Shown here: one piece after another, positions 6,694 through 13,241 of the stretch
Layout of the letters: the number at the start of each line of letters is the position of its first letter
Numbering within the stretch: the first letter of the stretch is position 1
NCBI GenBank assembly: GCA_023432985.1
Contig: JAEZEQ010000009.1
Coordinates: forward strand, 1 to 24,992
Direction: 5' to 3'
Source of the DNA: Bacteroidota bacterium
GTDB taxonomy: Bacteria; Bacteroidota; Bacteroidia; CAIKAF01
Length of the DNA: 24,992 nt
Position numbers and translations under genes: made by a program
Notes under the pieces: generated by a model
Database searches by the model: none
Told to the model about the DNA's origin: nothing
Seen by the model: the letters and a program-made list of their open reading frames with translations, nothing else

Positions 6694-8541
6694 ATGTTTA
6701 ATCGCGAAGATTTGGACAAGCGCTTATTAAGTGAGCTTAAAGAAATAGCCTCAGGGCTGGGTTTAAAAAAGTACCAATTAAAAAAGAAGAATGAAATCAT
6801 AGATATGATTTTAGCTTCGGGTAGTTCTGTTTCCGGAGAAAAATCGGAAGAAATGGTCAGCTCAGATCCACAGAACAACAAGAAAAAAAGAAACAGAGTG
6901 GCCAATGAACCGGTGCGGGTTGGCACCAGTAATGTCGAGAAAAATAAGATAGTAAAAGATGCCGATGCATTAAGTTTTCCCGACGACCCTATCGAGATAG
7001 ACCCGGTGGTGACAGAAGCAGATTTGTTTACAGAGCTTCCGGAAAATGCAGAAGAGGAAAGCGTTTCGGATGAAAAAGAAAGTAAAGATGAAACAGAAAC
7101 CGTTGAGCCTGTAAAAGCAGAAGAGAAATCGGATTCGCAAAGTGAACCGAAGGGGCAATATGTTCCGAAGGAGCAAAATCAAAAGCCTCGTGAGTTTAAG
7201 CAGAGAGAGCGATTTAATAAAGATCAAAATCGCCATCAGGGCGGACAACAGGGGCAGAATGCTTCGCAGCAAGGCCAACAAGGTTCGGGCAATGCACAGC
7301 AGGGAAGCGGACAGTCAGGCAATACACAGCAAAATAATACACAACAAAACAATAATTCTCAAAACAGCAATCCGCAAAAAGGACAGCAATCTGCTCCCAA
7401 AGAGAGTTTTGAGCCTTATTTATTCAACGATGTAATTGAAACCGAGGGCGTATTAGAAATCATGCCCGACGGCTATGGATTTTTACGTTCGAGTGATTAT
7501 AATTATTTGAGCAGTCCCGATGATGTTTACGTGTCACAATCGCAGGTGAAATTATTCGGATTAAGGACGGGTGATACCATAGTGGGGACCATACGTCCGC
7601 CCAAAGAAAATGAGAAATATTTCCCATTAATAAAAATAAAAGAGATCAATGGGTTAATGAGTTCACAGATTCGTGACCGGGTTCCATTCGATTATCTTAC
7701 GCCATTATTTCCATACGAGAAATTAAAAATCACGGGTCATAAAGGGGAGACTTTATCGACGCGTATTGTAGATTTGGTTGCTCCAATAGGAAAGGGTCAG
7801 CGCGGATTGATAGTGGCACAGCCCAAGACGGGAAAAACCATGTTATTAAAAGAAATTGCCAATGCTATAGCGGCCAATCATCCCGAGGTTTACTTAATCA
7901 TATTATTGATTGATGAGCGTCCGGAGGAGGTTACCGATATGGCGCGTTCGGTGAAGGCGGAGGTTATAGCCTCGACCTTTGATGAGCCGGCGGAGCGCCA
8001 TGTGCGCATAGCCAATATAGTATTAGAAAAGGCGAAAAGATTAGTAGAATGTGGGCATGATGTGGTGATCTTATTGGATTCCATAACCCGTTTAGCCAGA
8101 GCACACAATACGGTAAGTCCGGCTTCCGGAAAAGTATTATCGGGTGGTGTAGACAGCAATGCCTTACATAAGCCTAAAAAATTCTTTGGTGCGGCACGTA
8201 AAATAGAAGATGGCGGATCATTGACCATATTGGCAACGGCGTTGACCGATACAGGAAGTAAGATGGACGAGGTGATATTTGAGGAATTTAAAGGAACGGG
8301 AAATATGGAATTGCAGTTAGACCGCAAAATTGCCAACCGTCGTTTATTCCCGGCTATCGACATACAGAACAGTTCGACACGTCGCGACGATTTACTGATT
8401 AGCAAAGACTTTTTATCGCGCACCTATTTATTGCGCAATCATATCAGTGATATGACCAGTGTAGAGGCGATGGAATTTATCAAAAGCCAAATCAGCCATA
8501 CATCGAGTAATGAGGAGTTTTTATACAGTATGAATAAATAA
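6694..8541 (+). CDS. rho: Transcription termination factor Rho with long disordered insertion
   Basis: Hexameric RNA-dependent ATPase that ends transcription. With the ATG at 6694 the protein is 616 residues. Order of parts: N-terminal Rho_N helical domain (about 1-45, with LLSELKEIASGLGLKK); a long acidic then Q/N/G-rich insertion (about 50-235); the cold-shock-like primary RNA-binding domain (about 245-320, containing DGYGFLRS); and the ATPase core with Walker A PKTGKT (377-382), then LLIDERPEEVTDM, SITRLARAHN, the SGKVLSGGVD Q-loop region and the KGTGNMELQLDR R-loop region. E. coli Rho is about 419 residues, and the insertion accounts for the difference. An in-frame ATG at 6547 would add 49 residues lacking family features and would place the promoter inside the coding region, so I reject it. 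No clear terminator follows. Confidence 0.95.
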   Translation: MFNREDLDKRLLSELKEIASGLGLKKYQLKKKNEIIDMILASGSSVSGEKSEEMVSSDPQNNKKKRNRVANEPVRVGTSNVEKNKIVKDADALSFPDDPIEIDPVVTEADLFTELPENAEEESVSDEKESKDETETVEPVKAEEKSDSQSEPKGQYVPKEQNQKPREFKQRERFNKDQNRHQGGQQGQNASQQGQQGSGNAQQGSGQSGNTQQNNTQQNNNSQNSNPQKGQQSAPKESFEPYLFNDVIETEGVLEIMPDGYGFLRSSDYNYLSSPDDVYVSQSQVKLFGLRTGDTIVGTIRPPKENEKYFPLIKIKEINGLMSSQIRDRVPFDYLTPLFPYEKLKITGHKGETLSTRIVDLVAPIGKGQRGLIVAQPKTGKTMLLKEIANAIAANHPEVYLIILLIDERPEEVTDMARSVKAEVIASTFDEPAERHVRIANIVLEKAKRLVECGHDVVILLDSITRLARAHNTVSPASGKVLSGGVDSNALHKPKKFFGAARKIEDGGSLTILATALTDTGSKMDEVIFEEFKGTGNMELQLDRKIANRRLFPAIDIQNSSTRRDDLLISKDFLSRTYLLRNHISDMTSVEAMEFIKSQISHTSSNEEFLYSMNK

Positions 8542-8574
8542 TAGCAAAAAGACGGTAAAAATTTTGATATTATT

Positions 8575-8604
8575 TTTGTTTTAAAGATTAAATTAATATA
8601 TTTG
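8575..8604 (+). promoter_or_regulatory. rpmG promoter, Bacteroidota type
   Basis: TTTG at 8575-8578, an 18-base spacer, and TATATTTG at 8597-8604, the same geometry as the rho promoter. The start of transcription is predicted near 8610, about 16 bases before the ATG at 8626. It gives rpmG and the DUF4295 gene their own promoter, separate from rho. Confidence 0.7.
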
Positions 8605-8625
8605 CACCCCAATTTCATATAGACT

Positions 8626-8808
8626 ATGGCAAAGAAAGGTAATAGAGTTCAGGTAATAATGGAGTGTACAGAGCACAAAACCAGCGGTATGCCGGGCACT
8701 TCTCGTTATATTACAACCAAGAATAAGAAAAATACGCCTGAGCGTTTAGAGCGTAAGAAGTATAATCCTATACTTAAAAAAGTAACCGTACATAAAGAGA
8801 TTAAATAA
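8626..8808 (+). CDS. rpmG: 50S ribosomal protein bL33
   Basis: A 60-residue, strongly basic protein matching bL33: MAKKGNRVQVIMECTEHK, then SRYITTKNKKNTPERLERKKYNP, which is the family core. Only one cysteine is present, so this is the zinc-free (C-minus) form. It lies in the large ribosomal subunit near the E site. It sits directly upstream of the DUF4295 gene (22-base gap), an arrangement common in Bacteroidota. The usual partner rpmB (bL28) is not in front of it; rho is. Confidence 0.95.
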   Translation: MAKKGNRVQVIMECTEHKTSGMPGTSRYITTKNKKNTPERLERKKYNPILKKVTVHKEIK

Positions 8809-8830
8809 TTTTTTAAAGCAATATTAAGTC

Positions 8831-8980
8831 ATGGCAAAGAAGGTTGTAGCGACGCTTAAAAAAGGTGAGGGTAAAGATTTTGCCCGCGTTATCAAAATGG
8901 TAAAGAATGAGAAAGGCTCTTATTCTTTCAAAGAAGAGGTGGTGCATAAAGATCACGCTTCTGATTTTTTCAAGAAATAA
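8831..8980 (+). CDS. DUF4295 family protein (small basic, probably ribosomal)
   Basis: A 49-residue basic protein opening with MAKKVVATLKKGEGKDFARV and ending in KDHASDFFKK. The pattern (MAKKVVATL, KGxGKxxxxVIKMVK, YxFKEEVVHKD) is that of DUF4295, a family I know only from Bacteroidota and normally encoded between rpmG and ftsY, exactly as here. The size, charge and company of rpmG suggest a ribosomal protein. I recall a member being seen in the large subunit of a Flavobacterium ribosome structure and named bL38, but cannot verify that here. It is followed directly by a terminator. Confidence 0.9.
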   Translation: MAKKVVATLKKGEGKDFARVIKMVKNEKGSYSFKEEVVHKDHASDFFKK

Positions 8981-9002
8981 TCTTTCATAAAGATAATTAT
9001 AT

Positions 9003-9031
9003 AGCCCGAACGAGTTTCGGGCTTTTTTTTT
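9003..9031 (+). terminator. Rho-independent terminator after rpmG-DUF4295
   Basis: The stem AGCCCGAA (9003-9010) pairs with TTCGGGCT (9016-9023) around a five-base loop and is followed by a run of T to 9031. It ends the two-gene ribosomal transcript. ftsY begins only 15 bases later. Confidence 0.9.
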
Positions 9032-9045
9032 ACCTTCGCATCAAC

Positions 9046-10014
9046 ATGGGTATTTTTGATAAATTATTTTCCAAGAAGGAGTCGAAAGAGAGCTTAGACC
9101 AAGGTTTGAACAAAACCCGTGAAGGGCTTTTCGAGAAATTGCGTCGCAGCGTTGCCGGTAAATCGCGCGTTGATGATGAATTATTGGATGAGCTGGAATC
9201 TGTGTTGATTTCGAGCGATGTCGGCGTGGAAACGACCTTGCGTATTATTGAGCGTATAGAAGCACGTGTGTCTCGCGATAAATATGTAGACACGAAAGAG
9301 TTAAGCGCCATTTTACGCGACGAGATTATACTTTTGCTGGGAGAGAATAACCGTTCCGAATTCACCGATTTTGAGTTAGACACCACGCATAAACCGCATG
9401 TTATTATGGTGGTGGGAGTGAATGGAGTGGGTAAAACAACCACAATAGGAAAACTGGCCTGGCATTATACCCAAAGAGGCAAAAAAGTAGTATTAGGCGC
9501 TGCCGATACTTTTCGCGCTGCTGCGGTAGATCAGTTGATTATATGGAGTGAAAGAGCCGGTTGCGAAATCGTGCAAAAGGGTATGGGGGCAGATCCTGCT
9601 TCTGTTGCCTTCGACACTTTGAATTCGGCCCTCGCTAAAAATGCCGATTTGGTCATTATTGATACGGCCGGACGATTGCATAATAAGGTTAACCTGATGA
9701 ATGAGCTGACCAAAGTGAAAAATGTGATGCAAAAGGTGATTCCCGACGCACCACATGAAGTCCTCCTTGTATTAGATGGCAGTACCGGACAAAATGCATT
9801 CGAACAAGCCAAACATTTTACCGCCGCCACAGAGGTAAACGCGTTGGCCATTACCAAACTCGATGGCACCGCCAAAGGAGGCGTCGTTATCGGCATTTCC
9901 GACCGCTTTAAAATTCCCGTTAAATACATTGGTTTAGGCGAAAAACCGCAGGATTTACAAGTGTTTAATAAGAAAACTTTCGTCGAAACTTTATTTGCTC
10001 ATTCTGAATTATAG
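9046..10014 (+). CDS. ftsY: Signal recognition particle receptor FtsY
   Basis: A 322-residue SRP GTPase that receives ribosome-SRP complexes at the inner membrane and hands nascent membrane proteins to SecYEG. The N-domain helices occupy about 15-105. The NG domain shows G1 GVNGVGKTT (124-132), the insertion-box motif DTFRAAAVDQL (154-164), G3 DTAGR (206-210), G4 TKLD (270-273) and the closing G5-like KYIGLGEKPQDL. The acidic A domain of E. coli FtsY is missing; only about 20 charged residues precede the N domain, which is normal outside proteobacteria. A near-consensus -7 element TACCTTCG at 9031-9038 would give an almost leaderless message. Confidence 0.97.
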   Translation: MGIFDKLFSKKESKESLDQGLNKTREGLFEKLRRSVAGKSRVDDELLDELESVLISSDVGVETTLRIIERIEARVSRDKYVDTKELSAILRDEIILLLGENNRSEFTDFELDTTHKPHVIMVVGVNGVGKTTTIGKLAWHYTQRGKKVVLGAADTFRAAAVDQLIIWSERAGCEIVQKGMGADPASVAFDTLNSALAKNADLVIIDTAGRLHNKVNLMNELTKVKNVMQKVIPDAPHEVLLVLDGSTGQNAFEQAKHFTAATEVNALAITKLDGTAKGGVVIGISDRFKIPVKYIGLGEKPQDLQVFNKKTFVETLFAHSEL

Positions 10015-10026
10015 GATTAATTATAC

Positions 10027-11478
10027 ATGAATTACCGAGATAAATATGAGATGGTGGTGGGCCTGGAAGTGCATGCACAATTGCTCACTCACTCAAAAGC
10101 ATATAGCAGCGACCGAAACGAATACGGCGAATTGCCCAATCGGAATATCAGTGAGGTAACGTTGGGACTACCGGGCGCTCTTCCCATGGTCAACGCAAAA
10201 GTGCCCGAACTGGCCGTAAAACTTGGATTGGCCATGCATTGCCAAATACGTAAATACAATATGTATGCACGTAAAAATTATTTTTATGCCGATTTACCCA
10301 AAGGCTATCAGATTTCACAATTCGATACGCCCATTTGTTATAATGGCTTTTTGATGATTAAAGATGCCGACGGGAACGAAAAACGCATTGGGATTGAACG
10401 TATACATATGGAAGAAGATGCAGGCAAAAGTATACATGATCAGGATCCTTACGATACGCTTGTGGACCTAAACCGGGCCGGTGTACCTTTGGTAGAAATT
10501 GTGTCGGATCCCGATATGCGTTCGCCACAAGATGCCAACGCCTATCTTACGGAAATCAGAAAACTGGTTCGATATCTCGATGTATGCGACGGGAATATGG
10601 AGGAAGGTTCCCTGCGTTGCGACGCCAATGTATCTATACGACTTAAAGGTGAGCAGACTTTGGGTACCAAGGTGGAAGTGAAGAATATGAACTCCATTCG
10701 GAATGTACAAAGAGCTTTGGAATATGAGTTTCAGCGTCAATGCGAAATGGCCGAAAAGGGTGAGACCATATATCAAGAAACGCGCACTTTTGATGCAGTG
10801 AGCGGGAAAACTTTTGCTATGCGTAGTAAGGAAAAAGCACATGATTATCGCTATTTCCCCGAACCCGATTTACCCCCATTGATCCTCAGCGAGGCATTTA
10901 TAGAAGATATTAAATCGAAATTGCCCGAATTGCCTCAACAGTTATGGCTGCGCTATACAAAGGAATTGGGCATACCCGAATACGATGCATATTGGATTAC
11001 CGAGGATAAATTCACCATTCAATTTTTTGAATCGGCCAGAAATTATTGCCAAAACTATAAAGCTATTTCCAATTGGTTAATGGGACCTATACGTTCTTAC
11101 TTGAACGAAAAGGGGATAAATATTTCTGAATTCCCATTAAGTCCCCAACGCCTTGGCGAGATTATTGCCCTGGTAGATAGCGGAAAGGTTTCCAATACGG
11201 TTGCGGTACAGCATATTTTTCCACTTATGTTGGAAGACAAAGAAAAGGGAGCCCTGGATATTGCTACGGCACAAAACTTAATTCAAGAATCCGATTCCGA
11301 CACGTTGAGTGCATGGGTAGATCAGGCATTGGCTGCTTATCCCGATAAAGTGGAAGAATATAAAGGCGGAAAGAAAGGAGTAACGGGATTATTTATGGGC
11401 GAAATAATGAAATTATCCGGAGGAAAAGCCGACCCCAAAATGGCCAATCAGCTCTTACGACAAAAATTAGATGTATGA
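10027..11478 (+). CDS. gatB: Aspartyl/glutamyl-tRNA(Asn/Gln) amidotransferase subunit B
   Basis: A 483-residue subunit of the GatCAB complex, which converts mischarged Glu-tRNA(Gln) or Asp-tRNA(Asn) to the correct aminoacyl-tRNA. Signature stretches are YEMVVGLEVHAQL at the start, SEVTLGLPGALPM, ARKNYFYADLPKGYQISQ, RIHMEEDAGKS, DLNRAGVPLVEIVSDPD, MEEGSLRCDANVS and KVEVKNMNS. The C-terminal YqeY-like helical domain ends in KGKADP-type sequence (GGKADPKMANQLL). Length matches the family. The start ATG lies 12 bases after ftsY, so the two may share a transcript. gatA and gatC are not in the window. Confidence 0.97.
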   Translation: MNYRDKYEMVVGLEVHAQLLTHSKAYSSDRNEYGELPNRNISEVTLGLPGALPMVNAKVPELAVKLGLAMHCQIRKYNMYARKNYFYADLPKGYQISQFDTPICYNGFLMIKDADGNEKRIGIERIHMEEDAGKSIHDQDPYDTLVDLNRAGVPLVEIVSDPDMRSPQDANAYLTEIRKLVRYLDVCDGNMEEGSLRCDANVSIRLKGEQTLGTKVEVKNMNSIRNVQRALEYEFQRQCEMAEKGETIYQETRTFDAVSGKTFAMRSKEKAHDYRYFPEPDLPPLILSEAFIEDIKSKLPELPQQLWLRYTKELGIPEYDAYWITEDKFTIQFFESARNYCQNYKAISNWLMGPIRSYLNEKGINISEFPLSPQRLGEIIALVDSGKVSNTVAVQHIFPLMLEDKEKGALDIATAQNLIQESDSDTLSAWVDQALAAYPDKVEEYKGGKKGVTGLFMGEIMKLSGGKADPKMANQLLRQKLDV

Positions 11479-12053
11479 AAAACTCCTATTTGACGGATGT
11501 ATTATATAGGCTAGAGCAGGTTAGTCGCGACGTGCATGATGTGTTTTTTAATTTGAACGAAGAACAGATTATGTGGAAAGAAGCGGAAGTGAAATGGAGT
11601 ATAGGTCAATGTCTGGAACATTTAATCCGCACCGATACCGCCTATTTTAGTCAGGTGCAAAGCGTATTGGCCGGCAGGTATAATCGTCCGCGTTTGAGTT
11701 ATATCCCTTTTTTGGGTAAAATATGGGGGCGACTGGCATTGAAAACCGTCGCTTCTAAGGTCCGCACACCGCTTAATGCACCGGATATGTTTTATCCCAA
11801 TGAGGAATTTAATCCCTCTCATATAGTGCATGATTATGAAGTGCATGTGGCCAATTTAACCCAATTGATACGAGATACAGACCATTTTAATCACAAACGT
11901 ATTTTCTTTAAATCGCCCATGTTCAAGGGAATAGTCTACCCTTTATCCGATACCTTGAAATTAATGGCCAATCACCATGAACGGCATTTGAATCAAGCCA
12001 TGAATGTTTATAATGCGCTTCATTTTCCTAAAATGGGGTTAAATGACGACTGA
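11475..12053 (+). CDS. DinB-like four-helix-bundle protein
   Basis: A 192-residue cytoplasmic protein of the DinB/YfiT-like superfamily, putative metal-dependent proteins of unknown or thiol-transfer function. The metal-binding pattern is visible: H49 in WSIGQCLEHL, and H167 with H171 in NHHERHLNQ (HxxxH). A segment with RPRLSYIPFLGKIWGRLALKT in the middle is basic and hydrophobic. The ATG overlaps the gatB stop by four bases (ATGA), implying translational coupling. I do not assign a substrate. Confidence 0.85.
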   Translation: MKNSYLTDVLYRLEQVSRDVHDVFFNLNEEQIMWKEAEVKWSIGQCLEHLIRTDTAYFSQVQSVLAGRYNRPRLSYIPFLGKIWGRLALKTVASKVRTPLNAPDMFYPNEEFNPSHIVHDYEVHVANLTQLIRDTDHFNHKRIFFKSPMFKGIVYPLSDTLKLMANHHERHLNQAMNVYNALHFPKMGLNDD

Positions 12054-12098
12054 GTAAACATAGTGTAAATAAATTATCTTATTTTAGAAACCTGAAAA

Positions 12099-13241
12099 AT
12101 GAAAACAACGTACAGAATGAATACATTATTATTGGCAGCTTTGACCCTATTTTCTTGTGGTTCTGCCGTTTCGGATTCCGAAAAGAAAAAGGATGCTTTT
12201 ATTAGCGGCACCTATCCGGCAGCGAGCGGACAAACCATTTATTTCGAAAAAGTAATTCCCAACGGAGCAGAGAAACTCGACTCTTCTTTGGTCGATAAAA
12301 ATGGAAAGTTTTCTATTTATGCAAAAGCTGCGGAGATGAATTATTATCGTCTTCGTTTTAATAATAAAAGCGCTAATAAAGTAGAAAGTTTATTTCTTCT
12401 TACGGACTCTTCGGAGCGTATTAAAATTAAGGTTACGGCCAATAGTTTCGACGAAGGAACTGAAATCAAAGGCAGTAAGGAATCTGCACGCTTGATGGAT
12501 CTGATTCAACGCGTGAATGCCTTACAAAAAACGGGCGATTCTCTGAATGTGATTTTTAATGCGGCTCCGGATAACGAAAAAGCGGAAATGGCTCCAAAAT
12601 TCAATCAGATTATCAGCGATAAAAATGGAGTTCTGAATCTCTATGTAAAGAAAATGATTGATGAAGATCCGGGCTCACTCGTAGCTTTAGAAGCAGTGGG
12701 TCGCCTCGATAAGGCTCAAGACAGAGATTATTATAAAAAGGTTGCCGATGCATTGAATGCCCGTCATCCTAAAAATGCATTTGTCACCAATTTTGTGCAA
12801 TCGGTAAACGTACCCGGACAACTCTTCGTGGGAGATATGGCTCCGGAAATTGAATTGCCCGATACGGAAGGAAATATGTTTAAATTATCTTCCCTGCGCG
12901 GTCAATATGTATTGCTCGATTTTTGGGCTGCATGGTGTCGCCCCTGTCGTATGGAAAACCCGAATGTTGTTGCCGCTTATCAGAAATATAAGAATAAAGG
13001 ATTTACCGTATTGGGCGTGTCTTTGGATAGAGATAAGAATGCCTGGTTGACGGCAATTCAACAAGATAATTTGACATGGACCCATATCAGCGATTTGCAG
13101 TTTTGGCAAAGTGCCGCTGCGCGCACCTATAACGTAAGCAGTATTCCTAAATCTTTCTTATTGGATAAGGAAGGCCGCATTATCGCTATGGATTTAAGAG
13201 GTCCTGCTTTGGATGCAAAACTTTCTGAAATTTTAAAATAA
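12099..13241 (+). CDS. TlpA-like thiol-disulfide oxidoreductase lipoprotein (DUF4369 + thioredoxin fold)
   Basis: A 380-residue lipoprotein. The signal peptide ends in LTLFSCG, with C20 the likely lipidated cysteine. Residues about 32-135 look like the DUF4369 beta-rich domain common in Bacteroidota thioredoxin lipoproteins (ISGTYPAASGQTIYFEKV). A helical linker follows, then a TlpA/AhpC-TSA type thioredoxin domain from about 243, with the active site WCRPC (C280, C283) and the cis-proline region SSIPKSFLLDKEG. Such proteins reduce or shuffle disulfides outside the cytoplasm. The stop overlaps the next start by one base (TAATG), so it is coupled to the M1 peptidase. Confidence 0.92.
   Translation: MKTTYRMNTLLLAALTLFSCGSAVSDSEKKKDAFISGTYPAASGQTIYFEKVIPNGAEKLDSSLVDKNGKFSIYAKAAEMNYYRLRFNNKSANKVESLFLLTDSSERIKIKVTANSFDEGTEIKGSKESARLMDLIQRVNALQKTGDSLNVIFNAAPDNEKAEMAPKFNQIISDKNGVLNLYVKKMIDEDPGSLVALEAVGRLDKAQDRDYYKKVADALNARHPKNAFVTNFVQSVNVPGQLFVGDMAPEIELPDTEGNMFKLSSLRGQYVLLDFWAAWCRPCRMENPNVVAAYQKYKNKGFTVLGVSLDRDKNAWLTAIQQDNLTWTHISDLQFWQSAAARTYNVSSIPKSFLLDKEGRIIAMDLRGPALDAKLSEILK

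Noticed and set aside
7142..7435. Plus-strand frame of 97 residues inside rho
   Set aside because: It is a frame shadow of the Q/N-rich insertion, where low-complexity DNA keeps other frames open.
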